Positions 14,734 to 25,235 of a stretch of 64,000 bases of DNA are shown in pieces. The number at the start of each line of letters is the position of its first letter. The first letter of the stretch is position 1. Below the pieces are notes generated by a model, which saw nothing but the letters and a program-made list of their open reading frames with translations, searched no databases and was not told where the DNA came from. The stretch spans positions 248,001-312,000 of the forward strand of contig NC_007899.1 in assembly GCF_000009945.1 (NCBI RefSeq). Direction: 5' to 3'. This DNA comes from Chlamydia felis Fe/C-56. GTDB lineage: Bacteria > Chlamydiota > Chlamydiia > Chlamydiales > Chlamydiaceae. The position numbers were made by a program, and so were the translations under genes.

Positions 14734-16017
14734 TCAAGAAGGAAGTTCCTTTTTATGTAAAGCTTGGTAATAGCGCATCCAAGCTGCAAGTACTTTATCT
14801 AGTTTAGGGTAAACTAGGCTACGAATTTCTAAAAGAGAAAGAGCTTCTGAGAAACGTATGTGGTGTAAGAGCTTGCGGTTAAAGAAGTGCGTTTTTTTTG
14901 TAGGCACTAAAGGAGTTAACCGGTACTGCATCTGCAAAATAAGCGCAGTTAAAATAAAATTCTTTTTAGAGCAGCTGGTGAATGAATCAGCAAAGAATTT
15001 TCCCAAAAAGTTTTTAATATAGTCGAAAACAGAAGTTAAAGATAAATTCGGATGTTTCTTCTGCTTGTAACGTACATTAAAATTCACAATGGGGAACAAA
15101 AGTACAGCCATGAGTTGATGACGATCGTAATTGTATTTTTTTTGCGAAATGTTCTTATCTAAAACATCCAAACAAGCAAAGGTCTGCTCCTCCAGAGTCT
15201 TGTTCAAACGAAAAACTTTATCCATATAAGGGAAAAGAATCTCTAAGATCTGATATTCTACCGTTAATTTGAAAAATTTAGAGGAAACTCCTGAACCTAG
15301 CATTTTAATAAGTTCTTCAAAAACACGTGCTTGAGAACTTTTAATTAGTTCATAACGGCATTCTCGAAGAGCTTCCAAGGTTTTGGGATCAACAGTAAAC
15401 TGGGCCCTTGAAAGAATTTTTAATAAGCGCAACATCCTTACTGGATCTTGTTTAAAGCGAACAAAGGGATCGCCAATAGTACGCAAATACCGATTTTCTA
15501 AGTCGCTAACCCCGCCAGTATAATCTATAATCGTTTCTTCTGTGGGGTCATAGAAAAGACCGTTGATTGTAAAATCTCTTCTTAAAACATCTTCTTCAGC
15601 AGTTCCCCAAAGATTGTCTTTAATAATCAGGCTATCTTCATCAGCGCTTCCTGAACGGAAAGTAGATACCTCGATAATTTGATTTGAAAAGCGTATATGA
15701 GCTAATCGGAAACGTTTCCCAACAAGTATACAATTTTTGAAAACAGCTTTAATTTCCTCGGGCTTGGCTGAGGTTGAAATATCAAAGTCTTTCGGAGTTG
15801 TGTTGAGCAGTAAATCACGTATGCATCCGCCAACAATATAAGCTTTGTAGCCGGCTTTTCGTAGAGTTTTTACTACAGAGAGTGCGTGTGGAGAAAAGTC
15901 TTTAAGTTTTATGTTGTGGTCGGTAGCGGAATAGATGATTGGAGCGGGTGCAGATTTAGAAATTTTTCTAAACAATTCTAAGCCTCTACGCAAGAGAGTT
16001 TTGTTGTCACAGACCAT
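14734..16017 (-). CDS. pcnB: poly(A) polymerase / tRNA nucleotidyltransferase family
   Basis: A 427-residue class II nucleotidyltransferase. The head domain shows VGGCIRDLLLNTTPKDFDI (about residues 61-79), with the DFD metal-binding aspartates, and then RRDFTINGLFYDP. The RNA-binding part contains QDPVRMLRLLKILSRAQF. Length and the basic C-terminus fit PcnB (RNA 3' polyadenylation that promotes decay) rather than a CCA enzyme, but the two are hard to separate by sequence alone. Start ATG 16017 has no clear Shine-Dalgarno. It is first gene of a probable pcnB-lpxB operon. Confidence 0.88.
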   Translation of the reverse strand: MVCDNKTLLRRGLELFRKISKSAPAPIIYSATDHNIKLKDFSPHALSVVKTLRKAGYKAYIVGGCIRDLLLNTTPKDFDISTSAKPEEIKAVFKNCILVGKRFRLAHIRFSNQIIEVSTFRSGSADEDSLIIKDNLWGTAEEDVLRRDFTINGLFYDPTEETIIDYTGGVSDLENRYLRTIGDPFVRFKQDPVRMLRLLKILSRAQFTVDPKTLEALRECRYELIKSSQARVFEELIKMLGSGVSSKFFKLTVEYQILEILFPYMDKVFRLNKTLEEQTFACLDVLDKNISQKKYNYDRHQLMAVLLFPIVNFNVRYKQKKHPNLSLTSVFDYIKNFLGKFFADSFTSCSKKNFILTALILQMQYRLTPLVPTKKTHFFNRKLLHHIRFSEALSLLEIRSLVYPKLDKVLAAWMRYYQALHKKELPS

Positions 16018-16658
16018 TTATTATAGGCATCAAGTGTTAAAAAGTCTTGGAAGAAAAAGGGTTTATATAAGCGCTCTTTTTTCTAGGGGAATTTCACCAT
16101 AGCAAAAATATTGAAGTTTGCAAGAACAAAATACCTAGCCGAAAGACATTCCTTTATACCCTATGCAAGGATTTTTATGATTATTTATCTATGTTTCCTT
16201 AGAGAATTTTTGTTTTGATTCCCCAGAGGGTTCAACGGTTCTGCTAGTAGAGAGATTAGAGATGATAGAGATTTTAACAGACAGGAATTTTCCCATTGAA
16301 TTGGAAGGAGTTTTCAGAATTTGTTCAATGCAAGGCTTAGGAACATTTGGAAGATGTCTCTCGCAAGAAGAAATCTTTAATAGAAGGTGTGGAATGTATG
16401 TCTCAAAAACACAAATAGGAAATCATGATTTCTCTAATAACAATTCTAATTTTGTGTTAGAAAAGTTATAAAGTGTTAAGACGATTGCAAGGATTTCAAA
16501 ATCAGTAAGCGCAGGCAGTTGCTTGTTAGGAAAAATCCTAACTCAGCGTTTTCTAATTTGTTTTTCCTGTCGAGAAGACAATAAGAATGCTATATTTAAA
16601 TCTATAAGTTCTTAAAAAAGCTTTTTAGTCTGGTGAGAACGAATCTTTAAGAGAATAA
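16018..16658. other. 641-base divergent intergenic region upstream of pcnB and glmM
   Basis: It contains a doubtful 69-codon frame (16262-16471) and a hairpin GTTAGGA/TCCTAAC (16525-16542) about 115 bases ahead of glmM without a clean U tract. A TATATT near 16594 is the only -10-like element noticed for glmM; its -35 partner is weak. Confidence 0.4.
16262..16471 (+). CDS. small hypothetical protein, doubtful
   Basis: A 69-codon frame starting with ATG behind AGAGATTAGAG, a plausible ribosome binding site. The predicted protein has no hydrophobic segment, repeat or motif I recognise, and base composition does not distinguish it from the surrounding intergenic DNA. It lies alone between divergent genes. 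Kept only because the gap is unusually long for a chlamydial genome. Confidence 0.22.
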   Translation: MIEILTDRNFPIELEGVFRICSMQGLGTFGRCLSQEEIFNRRCGMYVSKTQIGNHDFSNNNSNFVLEKL

Positions 16659-18035
16659 ATGACTAGGGAAATTAAACCGCTATTTGGTACGGACGGTGTT
16701 CGAGGTAGGGCAAATCATGAACCTATGACTGTCGAGATGTCTGTATTATTGGGAAAAGCTGTTGCTGGAGTTTTGCAGGAATGTAAACCAGGGAGGCATC
16801 GCGTTGTTGTCGGTAAAGATACCCGCTTGTCTGGATATATGTTTGAGAATGCTCTCATTGCGGGTTTAACTTCTATGGGTATCGAAACCTTGGTTTTAGG
16901 TCCAATTCCTACGCCGGGAGTGGCTTTTATTACTCGTGCTTATCGTGCAGATGCTGGGATAATGATTTCCGCATCTCATAATCCTTATTGGGATAATGGG
17001 ATAAAAATCTTTTCCTCAGAAGGGTTTAAAATTAGCGACGTGATAGAGAGACGCATTGAGCAAATGGTCGCTTTTAAGGAGTTTGGAAATCTACCAGAAG
17101 ATTATGCCGTAGGGAAGAATAAGCGTGTAGTAGATGCCATGGGACGTTACATAGAGTTTGCTAAAGCTACTTTCCCTAGAGGACGAACATTAAATGGGTT
17201 GAAAATTGTTTTAGATTGTGCCCATGGGGCAGCTTACAAGGTAGCTCCTTCAGTGTTTGAAGAACTTGATGCTGAAGTTATTTGTTATGGTTGCGAACCT
17301 ACAGGAAGTAATATCAACGACAACTGCGGAGCTCTGTTTCCTTCAGTAATTCAGAAAGCCGTAATAGAGCATAAGGCTGATGTTGGTATTGCTTTAGATG
17401 GCGATGGAGACCGTATTATCATGGTAAATGAAAAGGGTCATATTGTTGACGGTGATATGATCTTGAGTATTTGTGCCAATGATTTAAAGAAAAAGGGGAT
17501 TTTACATGGGAATCGCATTGTAGCTACTGTAATGACTAATTTTGGAGTTTTAAAATATCTTGAAAATGTAGGAATAGACACGTTGATTTCTCCTGTAGGA
17601 GATCGTCATGTCTTGCAAAACATGCTAGAATACGAAGCCAATCTTGGTGGTGAGCAAAGTGGCCATATGATTTTCCTAGACTATAATACTACAGGAGACG
17701 GTATTGTTTCTGCTTTGCAAGTTTTACGGATTATGATTGAAAGTGAATCCACATTGTCGGATTTAACGTCTCCAATTGTAAAAAGTCCTCAAGCACTTAT
17801 CAACGTCGCAGTAAAAGAAAAAATCCCCCTAGATACTTTGCCTTTGGTTCAAGAAGCTCTTAGAGATGTTAGATCGTCGTTAGGAGACTCTGGTCGTGTT
17901 TTATTAAGATATTCTGGAACTGAAAATATTTGCAGGGTTATGGTTGAGGGCTTAAAGAAGCATCAAGTAGATTCCCTAGCTAAGACCATAGCAGATATTG
18001 TTGATTCTGAGCTAGGAGTAGGCATTATAGAGTAG
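16659..18035 (+). CDS. glmM: phosphoglucosamine mutase
   Basis: GlmM interconverts glucosamine-6-phosphate and glucosamine-1-phosphate for UDP-GlcNAc, feeding lipid A and the chlamydial division peptidoglycan. The 458 residues begin with KPLFGTDGVRG. The phosphoserine loop ISASHNPYWDNGIK places the catalytic Ser at 106; the metal loop DGDGDR and the phosphate-binding RYSGTEN near the C-terminus are intact. A weak Shine-Dalgarno (AAGAG) precedes ATG 16659. glmS follows eight bases later, so the last two steps to GlcN-1-P are encoded as one operon. It corresponds to C. trachomatis CT815 (mrsA) in gene order. Confidence 0.95.
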   Translation: MTREIKPLFGTDGVRGRANHEPMTVEMSVLLGKAVAGVLQECKPGRHRVVVGKDTRLSGYMFENALIAGLTSMGIETLVLGPIPTPGVAFITRAYRADAGIMISASHNPYWDNGIKIFSSEGFKISDVIERRIEQMVAFKEFGNLPEDYAVGKNKRVVDAMGRYIEFAKATFPRGRTLNGLKIVLDCAHGAAYKVAPSVFEELDAEVICYGCEPTGSNINDNCGALFPSVIQKAVIEHKADVGIALDGDGDRIIMVNEKGHIVDGDMILSICANDLKKKGILHGNRIVATVMTNFGVLKYLENVGIDTLISPVGDRHVLQNMLEYEANLGGEQSGHMIFLDYNTTGDGIVSALQVLRIMIESESTLSDLTSPIVKSPQALINVAVKEKIPLDTLPLVQEALRDVRSSLGDSGRVLLRYSGTENICRVMVEGLKKHQVDSLAKTIADIVDSELGVGIIE

Positions 18036-18043
18036 GGTAATGT

Positions 18044-19873
18044 ATGTGCGGAATATTCGGTTATCTAGGTTCTAAATTAGCTATTCCTGTAGTTTTAGAT
18101 GGATTGGCTAAACTAGAGTATCGTGGTTATGATTCCGCTGGATTGGCAGCAATTACATCGGGTCAATTGTTTGTAAGAAAAACCATCGGACGTGTCGATG
18201 AGCTCAGAAATGCTTTAGAAACACATCAGATTCAGTCTTCATTAGCCATAGGTCATACGCGTTGGGCAACGCATGGCGTGCCTACGGTAAATAATGCTCA
18301 TCCTCATGTGGATGAGAATGCTACCTGTGCTATTGTTCACAATGGGATTATTGAGAATTTTAAAGAATTAAAGTCTTTACTTCTTTCTGAAGGCATTTCT
18401 TTTTCCTCAGATACAGACTCTGAGGTTATCGCGCAACTCTTTGCTTTTCGTTATCAAGCTACTGGAGATTTCGTACATAGCTTTTCTTGGACTCTGTCTC
18501 AGCTTCAGGGCAGCTTTTCCTGCGGGCTTATTCATAAAGATCATCCTTCAGTTCTTCTCTGTGCTTCTCAGGAAAGCCCGTTAATTATTGGCTTAGGGGA
18601 TCAAGAGCGGTTGATTGCTTCGGATACTCGTGCTTTCTTAAAATATACAAAGAATGTTCAAGCTTTAGCTTCCGGAGAACTAGCTATTGTCAGTCTGGGC
18701 AATGAAGTCGAGACATACAATTTTGCATTAAAACGCATTCAGAAAGAAGTTCGTCAAGTTACTTACACCGATGCAGATTCAGATAAGCAGGGGTATAGCT
18801 ACTATATGCTTAAAGAAATTTATGAGCAGCCGGAAGTTTTCGAACGTCTTCTTCATAAATATCTAGACCCTCAAGGATATATTGGCGAGAAATTTTTAGA
18901 AGGCTTCTCTATAGAAGATTTTGATGAAATTTCTATAGTTGCTTGTGGTTCTTCTTACCACGCAGGCTTGTTAGCGAAGTACATTGTAGAATCTCTAGTT
19001 TCAATTCCTGTGCATGTTGAAGTTGCTTCAGAATTTCGTTATAGAAGAGCGTATATCGGAAAGAAGACTTTGGCAATTTTAATTAGTCAATCTGGGGAAA
19101 CAGCTGATACTTTAGCTGCGCTAAAGGAGTTCCGCCGTAGACACGTTGCTTGTGTTTTAGGAATTTGTAATGTTGAAGAATCCGCGCTAGCTATGGGTGT
19201 GGATCATTGCTTATTTTTAGAGGCAGGTATTGAAATTGGCGTTGCCTCTACGAAAGCTTTCACAGCTCAATTACTTTTACTTATTTTATTCGGGTTAAAA
19301 CTAGCATCTGTAAAACGAACTTTGAGTTTAGAAGAACAACGTTCTTGTGGGAAAGGTTTGCTTGAGCTTCCAGTTTTATGTGATCTTCTATTAGCAAATG
19401 AAGGTTTGCGTTCTTGGGCGGATAACTATTGCAATGAAGATAGGTTTATATTTTTAGGACGTCGTCTGATGTATCCTATTTGTATGGAAGCCGCATTGAA
19501 ACTGAAAGAAATTGCATATGTTGAAGCGAACTGTTATCCTGCTGGGGAAATGAAGCACGGGCCTATTGCTTTAATCAGCAAAGGATCTCTGGTAATTACT
19601 TTTTGTGGTGACCCTATTGTCTATGAAAAGATGGTGGGATGTATCATGGAGGTAAAAGCTCGGCAAGCTCATGTGATTGCTATAGCTTCAGAATTGCAAG
19701 AAGATATTGCTGCTGTTTCGGACTTTCACATATATGTTCCGAATAGTCATCCCTTAGTGTCTCCAATTCTTTATGCTGTTGTGGGGCAAATCATGGCCTA
19801 TACCATGGCTTTGAAAAAAGGCAATGAAATAGACCGTCCGAGGAATTTAGCCAAATCTGTAACTGTTGAATAA
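18044..19873 (+). CDS. glmS: glutamine-fructose-6-phosphate aminotransferase
   Basis: GlmS makes glucosamine-6-phosphate from fructose-6-phosphate and glutamine, the entry step to amino sugars. The 609 residues show the complete architecture: the N-terminal nucleophile Cys2 exposed after Met removal (MCGIFGYLG), the glutaminase motifs HTRWATHG and DTDSE, then two SIS domains (VACGSSYHAG at about 303, then VEANCYPAGEMKHGP). The C-terminus NLAKSVTVE is the usual GlmS end that closes the sugar site. It is the second gene of the glmMS operon. No riboswitch or ribozyme is seen upstream, consistent with the short eight-base spacing from glmM. Confidence 0.97.
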   Translation: MCGIFGYLGSKLAIPVVLDGLAKLEYRGYDSAGLAAITSGQLFVRKTIGRVDELRNALETHQIQSSLAIGHTRWATHGVPTVNNAHPHVDENATCAIVHNGIIENFKELKSLLLSEGISFSSDTDSEVIAQLFAFRYQATGDFVHSFSWTLSQLQGSFSCGLIHKDHPSVLLCASQESPLIIGLGDQERLIASDTRAFLKYTKNVQALASGELAIVSLGNEVETYNFALKRIQKEVRQVTYTDADSDKQGYSYYMLKEIYEQPEVFERLLHKYLDPQGYIGEKFLEGFSIEDFDEISIVACGSSYHAGLLAKYIVESLVSIPVHVEVASEFRYRRAYIGKKTLAILISQSGETADTLAALKEFRRRHVACVLGICNVEESALAMGVDHCLFLEAGIEIGVASTKAFTAQLLLLILFGLKLASVKRTLSLEEQRSCGKGLLELPVLCDLLLANEGLRSWADNYCNEDRFIFLGRRLMYPICMEAALKLKEIAYVEANCYPAGEMKHGPIALISKGSLVITFCGDPIVYEKMVGCIMEVKARQAHVIAIASELQEDIAAVSDFHIYVPNSHPLVSPILYAVVGQIMAYTMALKKGNEIDRPRNLAKSVTVE

Positions 19874-19945
19874 CACAAAAGATTAAGGTTTTATTTCTAA
19901 ATAACTTTAAATCTGAAATATAAGACAAAATTCGAAAGGTTTGTT

Positions 19946-21133
19946 ATGTCTAGCAAGGTTTTAGGGGGCTCCCTCATTATTGCAGGGACCGCCATAGGTG
20001 CTGGGGTGTTAGCTGTCCCTATATTAACAGCGCATGCAGGATTTTTACCTACGACTCTTCTCTATACCCTGTCGTGGTTATTCTCCATGGGATCTGGAAT
20101 GTGCCTTCTCGAGATTATGACCTGGTTTAAAGATAAACAACAGATCAACATGTTATCGATGGCCCAGTACACTCTAGGAGATGTGGGCAAGATTTGCATG
20201 TGGCTTGTTTACTTGTTTCTATTTTACTCTCTACTTATTGCTTACTTTTGTGAGGGAGGCAATATACTATTTCGTATTTTTGGTTGTCAGGGATTGGATA
20301 TTCCTTGGATACGTCACGTAGCTCCTTTAGCTTTTGCTATTTTGATTTGTCCAGCTTTAATGATGGGAACAAAAATCGTGGACTACTGTAACCGCGTTTG
20401 TGTTGTCGGAATAGCTATTGCGTTTGCTGCATTTTGTATTTTAGGAGTTTTATCCTTGAAACCAGAATTGCTTTTACGTGCTTCATGGATGCAATCTGTG
20501 AATGGATTGCCTATCTTATTCCTTTCCTTTGGCTTTCAAAGTGTGGTTCCCTCACTGTATTACTATATGAATAGGAACGTTAAAGATGTCAAAAAAGCTA
20601 TAGTTATTGGTAGCTTTGTACCTTTAATCTTATACTTAATTTGGGAAGGTTTAGTTCTAGGGGTAGTTCCCTTGGATTTTCTTATGAAAGCTAAAGAAAA
20701 TGGTTACACAGCTGTGGAGGCGATGAAAAATTCGTTGCAATGCTCTCTGTTTTATGTGGCCGGTGAATTCTTCGGCTTCTTTGCTTTGGTTTCTTCATTT
20801 TTAGGCGTGGCTTTGGGTGTTACGGACTTCCTTGCCGATGCTTGTCGATGGAACAAACAGAAACACAAGTTTGCTATTTTCTTTTTAACTGTTATGGTCC
20901 CTTTAGCTTTATCAATGTGCTATCCTGAGATCGTTCTCAAATGTCTCAATTATGCTGGAGGGGTAGGCTCTGCTTTAATTATCGGAGTTTTCCCTGTACT
21001 CATGGTCTGGAAAGGCCGTTACGGGAAAAAACGTTGTCATGAAAAACAAGTGCTTCCGGGTGGGAAAATTGTTTTATTGCTAATGGTCGTGGTAATGGTA
21101 ATTAATTTGGTGAGTCTTTATTATAAATTTTAA
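19946..21133 (+). CDS. tyrP: aromatic amino acid (tyrosine) permease, TyrP family
   Basis: A 395-residue inner-membrane transporter with about 11 hydrophobic helices, opening with GSLIIAGTAIGAGVLAVP, the signature of the TyrP/Mtr/TnaB hydroxy/aromatic amino acid permease family. Chlamydiae import tyrosine and tryptophan, and C. trachomatis carries two adjacent tyrP genes; only one copy is present here, as the next gene is yccA-like. A plausible ribosome binding site (GAAAGG) lies 8 bases before ATG 19946. Substrate is assigned from family and gene order only. Confidence 0.88.
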   Translation: MSSKVLGGSLIIAGTAIGAGVLAVPILTAHAGFLPTTLLYTLSWLFSMGSGMCLLEIMTWFKDKQQINMLSMAQYTLGDVGKICMWLVYLFLFYSLLIAYFCEGGNILFRIFGCQGLDIPWIRHVAPLAFAILICPALMMGTKIVDYCNRVCVVGIAIAFAAFCILGVLSLKPELLLRASWMQSVNGLPILFLSFGFQSVVPSLYYYMNRNVKDVKKAIVIGSFVPLILYLIWEGLVLGVVPLDFLMKAKENGYTAVEAMKNSLQCSLFYVAGEFFGFFALVSSFLGVALGVTDFLADACRWNKQKHKFAIFFLTVMVPLALSMCYPEIVLKCLNYAGGVGSALIIGVFPVLMVWKGRYGKKRCHEKQVLPGGKIVLLLMVVVMVINLVSLYYKF

Positions 21134-21188
21134 ATAAACAGCAGCATGTTTGTTAAGTTTTTAATTGTATGTGAGTATAGGAGGTAAT

Positions 21189-21905
21189 ATGGGACTATAC
21201 GATCGTGATTACGCGCAAGAATCTCGTTTGCCAGGGACATTCACATCCAGAGTGTATGGCTGGATGACAGCAGGTCTGGCTGTAACGACTTTTGTGTCGT
21301 TAGGGTTATACTTTTCCGGAATGTATAAAAGTTTGTTCGCATTCTGGTGGGTGTGGTGCATTGCTACACTCGGGGTGTCTTTTTACATTAACGCTAAGAT
21401 TCATAAACTTTCCGTTCCTGCGGTTATGGGGCTTTTCTTGGCCTATTCTGCTTTAGAAGGATTGTTTTTTGGAACCTTAGTGCCTGTTTACGCCGCTCAA
21501 TACGGTGGAGGAATTGTTTGGGCTGCTTTTGGATCTGCAGGATTAATTTTTGGTTTGTCAGCCGCCTATGGCGCCTTTACCAAAAGCGATCTTACCCAGA
21601 TGAGAAGTATTCTGATGTTCGCTCTAATCGGGTTGATGTTGGTCTCAGTGATATTTGCGTTGGTTTCTATATTTGTTTATATGCCAATGTTCTACTTATT
21701 GATTTGCTACATAGGGTTAGCTATTTTTGTAGGTTTGACTGTTGTAGACGCTCAAGCTATCCGTAGTGTGGCTAAAAATGTAGGTAATGATGGTGATCTG
21801 AGCTACAAACTATCTTTAATCATGGCGTTAAAGATGTATTGTAATGTCATCATGATATTCTGGTATCTTCTACAAATTTTCTCCTCTTCTGGAAAGAGAA
21901 ATTAA
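21189..21905 (+). CDS. Bax inhibitor-1/YccA family membrane protein
   Basis: The protein is 238 residues from ATG 21189, chosen because GGAGG lies five bases upstream; a TTG at 21165 is in frame but not needed. It has seven hydrophobic segments and family motifs ([13 protein letters not shown] near the start, [10 protein letters not shown] in the middle, conserved Asp in VVDAQAI). YccA-type proteins bind and restrain FtsH in other bacteria, and BI-1 relatives are calcium-leak channels; neither role is shown here. It sits 55 bases after tyrP and converges on ftsY with 14 bases between stops. Confidence 0.88.
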   Translation: MGLYDRDYAQESRLPGTFTSRVYGWMTAGLAVTTFVSLGLYFSGMYKSLFAFWWVWCIATLGVSFYINAKIHKLSVPAVMGLFLAYSALEGLFFGTLVPVYAAQYGGGIVWAAFGSAGLIFGLSAAYGAFTKSDLTQMRSILMFALIGLMLVSVIFALVSIFVYMPMFYLLICYIGLAIFVGLTVVDAQAIRSVAKNVGNDGDLSYKLSLIMALKMYCNVIMIFWYLLQIFSSSGKRN

Positions 21906-21919
21906 AAATATTTTTTATC

Positions 21920-22777
21920 TTAAGAAGAAGGGAAAAGTTTTTCTAAGAACCGATCTATATGAAACTCTTCAAGATCCCCAATAAGTTCGCCATAACCAAC
22001 GAATTTTGTAGGGATCTTCAATTGTTTTGCTATGCGAAACAATGTTCCACCTTTGGCAGAACCGTCTACTTTAGTTAGGATTAAACCAGATAAGGGAATG
22101 GTTTCGTGAAAAACACGTACCTGCTCAATAACGTTTCCACCTAAAGTTGCATCTATAGTCATCAACCTTTCATGAGGAGACCCTGCGTGCACCTTATTAC
22201 AAACAGAAACAATTTTTGATAACTCGTTGAGTAAGTTGGTATGCGTATGTAGACGACCCGATGTATCGATAATCACGCGATCATAGCCCCGAGACTTAGC
22301 AGAAGCAATGCCATCGTAAGCAATAGCTGCTGGATCGCCACCGGGCTTCCCAGACACAAATCCACAACCCAATTTCTCCGCCCAACAACGCATCTGATCC
22401 ATACCAGCACTACGAAAAGTGTCCGTGGCGACAATCATTACCTTCTCTGATCGAGATAGGTAATAGTGGGCAAGTTTAGCTACAGTTGTTGTTTTTCCCG
22501 ATCCATTTGTTCCTAGCATTAAGGAGACAACAGGTGTGTCCTTCTCAGATTTGATGATAGGAAGATTAGCTAGTGTTTCACGAAGTAGTGAGGAAACAAG
22601 ATCTTTGACGGTAGATTCATCAGGTTTACGACATTTTCGCAAGCGAGAACACAACTCTTCAGTAAGCTCTGAACCAAAATCTGCTTCGTAAAACAAACTT
22701 TCTGTAAATTCTAAAAGATCCGCAGATAAAGCTTTTTTAAATAAAGACTGAATCTTGCTGCTAAAGAACTTAAACAC
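21920..22777 (-). CDS. ftsY: signal recognition particle receptor FtsY (NG domain only)
   Basis: This is the GTPase that docks SRP-ribosome complexes at the inner membrane for co-translational insertion. The 285 residues consist of just the N domain and G domain: GTNGSGKTTTVAKLA (P-loop, about 89-103), DTFRSAGMDQM, DTSGR and TKVDGSAKGG. The acidic A domain of E. coli FtsY is absent, leaving a basic amphipathic N-terminus (MFKFFSSKIQSLFKKAL) that may bind lipid. It is divergent from sucC. Confidence 0.95.
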   Translation of the reverse strand: MFKFFSSKIQSLFKKALSADLLEFTESLFYEADFGSELTEELCSRLRKCRKPDESTVKDLVSSLLRETLANLPIIKSEKDTPVVSLMLGTNGSGKTTTVAKLAHYYLSRSEKVMIVATDTFRSAGMDQMRCWAEKLGCGFVSGKPGGDPAAIAYDGIASAKSRGYDRVIIDTSGRLHTHTNLLNELSKIVSVCNKVHAGSPHERLMTIDATLGGNVIEQVRVFHETIPLSGLILTKVDGSAKGGTLFRIAKQLKIPTKFVGYGELIGDLEEFHIDRFLEKLFPSS

Positions 22778-22795
22778 TGATTAGAGCGAAGTTAG

Positions 22796-22824
22796 TTGAA
22801 GTAAAAAGAATGATACAAGATAAA
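22796..22824 (+). promoter_or_regulatory. possible sigma66 promoter for sucCD
   Basis: TTGAAG (22796-22801) and GATAAA (22819-22824) are spaced by 17 bases, ending 23 bases before the sucC start. The -10 match is moderate. Assigned by eye only. Confidence 0.33.
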
Positions 22825-22847
22825 GAGGAAAATTCAAAGGGTTATTT

Positions 22848-24014
22848 ATGCACCTTCATGAATACCAAGCTAAGGATCTTTTGAGCTCTTATGATATTGC
22901 CATTCCTCCGTATCGTATAGTCTCTTCTGTAGAAGAAGGAGAACTGGTTCTTAGGGAGCTGGGTATAAATGCCGGTGTTGTCAAAGTGCAAGTGCACGCT
23001 GGAGGAAGAGGGAAAAATGGTGGCGTAATCATCGCTAAATCTTCTTCTGAAATTCTAGCTGCTATCGGAAAATTATTAAAGATGCGTTTTGAGAGCAATC
23101 AAACTTCAGGAGAATCTCTTCCCGTAGAAAAAGTTCTTATTACACCCCTAGTGAATATTGCTTCTGAGTATTACCTGGCAGTGATTATGGATAGAAAAAA
23201 TCGTTGTCCAGCAATTATGTTATCGAAAGCTGGAGGGATGGACATTGAAGAGGTTGCTCAAAAATATCCTGATCAGTTGCTCACTGTGCCTTTGACTCCT
23301 TCTGCTCGTATATACAATTATCAACTCAGACAGATCATTAAATTTATGAACTGGGAAGGAGATACGGGAAAACAAGGGGTGCAGTTAATTAAAAAGCTTG
23401 TCCAATGCTTCTATGATAACGATGCCTCTTTACTTGAAATCAATCCCTTGGTGCTTACTCAGGAAGAGGAACTCTTAGTATTGGATGCTAAAGTAACTAT
23501 TGATGATAACGCCTTATACCGTCACCCCAAACTTGAAGTACTATACGATCCCTCTCAAGAAAATGTTCGCGATGTACTAGCTAAGAAGATAGGGCTGTCT
23601 TACATTGCTCTAGATGGAGACATCGGATGTTTAGTGAATGGCGCAGGATTAGCTATGAGTACTCTAGATATTCTTAAAATTCATGGAGGATCTGCTGCAA
23701 ATTTTCTCGATGTCGGAGGGAGCGCTACAGAACAACAGATTCAAGAAGCGGTTTCCTTGGTGCTATCAGATGAAAATGTAGAAGTTCTATTTATTAATAT
23801 CTTTGGCGGAATTATGGATTGCTCAGCAGTTGCCTCAGGACTTGTTGCTGTAATGCAAACAAGAGAAAATCTTATTCCTACAGTGGTGCGTTTAGAGGGA
23901 ACAAATGTGGAATTGGGAAAAGAAATCGTGCAACGTTCGGGAATCCCCTGCCAATTTACAGATTCCTTAAATGAAGGCGCACGTCTTGCTGTAGCGCTGA
24001 GTAAACAAGTTTAA
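22848..24014 (+). CDS. sucC: succinyl-CoA synthetase beta subunit (ADP-forming type)
   Basis: SucC with SucD converts succinyl-CoA to succinate with substrate-level NTP formation in the incomplete chlamydial TCA cycle. The 388 residues start [12 protein letters not shown] and carry the ATP-grasp glycine loop [12 protein letters not shown] and the C-terminal ligase/CoA part with [19 protein letters not shown] precedes ATG 22848. sucD follows after 8 bases. Full family length; nothing unusual. Confidence 0.96.
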   Translation: MHLHEYQAKDLLSSYDIAIPPYRIVSSVEEGELVLRELGINAGVVKVQVHAGGRGKNGGVIIAKSSSEILAAIGKLLKMRFESNQTSGESLPVEKVLITPLVNIASEYYLAVIMDRKNRCPAIMLSKAGGMDIEEVAQKYPDQLLTVPLTPSARIYNYQLRQIIKFMNWEGDTGKQGVQLIKKLVQCFYDNDASLLEINPLVLTQEEELLVLDAKVTIDDNALYRHPKLEVLYDPSQENVRDVLAKKIGLSYIALDGDIGCLVNGAGLAMSTLDILKIHGGSAANFLDVGGSATEQQIQEAVSLVLSDENVEVLFINIFGGIMDCSAVASGLVAVMQTRENLIPTVVRLEGTNVELGKEIVQRSGIPCQFTDSLNEGARLAVALSKQV

Positions 24015-24022
24015 GGGGCTTT

Positions 24023-24898
24023 ATGTTTTGCTCATTAAGTAAAAAAATACCAATAATTACTCAAGGTATCACAGGAAAAGCAGGATCATTTCATACAGAG
24101 AAATGCCTAGAGTATGGATCGAATTTTGTTGCAGGAGTTACTCCTGGAAAGGGAGGAACGAAGCACTTGAATCTTCCAGTGTACGATTCCGTATTAGAAG
24201 CAAAACAAGCAACCAACTGTCAAATAACAATGATTTTTGTTCCTCCTGCTTATGCAGCAGAAGCTATTCTCGAAGCTGAGGATGCAGGAATTGAACTGAT
24301 TGTCTGCATTACAGAAGGTATCCCAATAAAAGATATGCTCGAAGTGAGCCATGTTATGCAGCACAGTGCCTCTAGATTAATAGGCCCTAATTGTCCAGGA
24401 ATTATTAAACCTGGAGCTTGTAAAATTGGCATCATGCCAGGGTATATCCATCTTCCCGGGAATGTTGGCGTAGTATCAAGATCGGGGACATTAACTTATG
24501 AAGCCGTTTGGCAGCTAACGCAACGCAGCATAGGACAAAGCGTATGCCTAGGTATAGGAGGAGATCCTTTAAACGGAACCTCGTTTATTGATGTGTTGGA
24601 AGAATTCCAGAACGACCCTCAAACAGAACTTATCTTGATGATTGGAGAAATCGGAGGTAGTGCTGAAGAAGAGGCCGCAGAATGGATTCAATCTTACTGT
24701 ACAAAACCTGTTGTAGCGTTTATCGCGGGAGAAACAGCTCCTAAAGGGAAACGTATGGGGCACGCTGGAGCGATTATCTCTGGGAATTCTGGAGATGCGA
24801 AAAGCAAAAAAAAAGCTTTGAAAAGAGCGGGGGTGTCCGTTGTTGAATCTCCAGCTTTAATTGGAGAAGCTGTAGAAACTGTGTTTCGCTCGCTATAG
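24023..24898 (+). CDS. sucD: succinyl-CoA synthetase alpha subunit
   Basis: A 291-residue partner of SucC, binding CoA and carrying the phosphohistidine. Visible motifs are [13 protein letters not shown] near the N-terminus (CoA-binding Rossmann part), [11 protein letters not shown], and the active-site loop RMGHAGAII with the His that is phosphorylated. AAGGGGC precedes ATG 24023. It is the second gene of the sucCD operon, and no terminator hairpin is obvious afterwards. Confidence 0.96.
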   Translation: MFCSLSKKIPIITQGITGKAGSFHTEKCLEYGSNFVAGVTPGKGGTKHLNLPVYDSVLEAKQATNCQITMIFVPPAYAAEAILEAEDAGIELIVCITEGIPIKDMLEVSHVMQHSASRLIGPNCPGIIKPGACKIGIMPGYIHLPGNVGVVSRSGTLTYEAVWQLTQRSIGQSVCLGIGGDPLNGTSFIDVLEEFQNDPQTELILMIGEIGGSAEEEAAEWIQSYCTKPVVAFIAGETAPKGKRMGHAGAIISGNSGDAKSKKKALKRAGVSVVESPALIGEAVETVFRSL

Positions 24899-25235
24899 TG
24901 AACAAGGCATTGGGGTATAAATATTTCCAGATATATTTACTACTATGTTTTATAAGCATAGAGATTTATATGTCGGGAAAATAGACCTCTATTTCTTCTT
25001 ATTTTCGGATTCTTTTTAGCAGATATAATTCGTATTTAGACAGTTCTTAAGATAAAAATTCTTTGTAGTAATATCTTGCTACAATAATTCGTTTTTCGTG
25101 ATTATATTCGAAAAGGCTTAAGAGTCTCTATACTTTATAAAACGCATATTTAAAAAGTATTAGGATTCACAGGCTTTCAAAAATGTGAGCACGAGATCAA
25201 GAAAGAATTTAGCGCTTGCCTATAGGGAAAAAAGT
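24899..25235. other. 337-base region upstream of htrA
   Basis: AT-rich. No terminator for sucCD and no confident promoter seen. The htrA frame is open back to a GTG at 25185, but those 17 codons have no ribosome binding site. Confidence 0.35.
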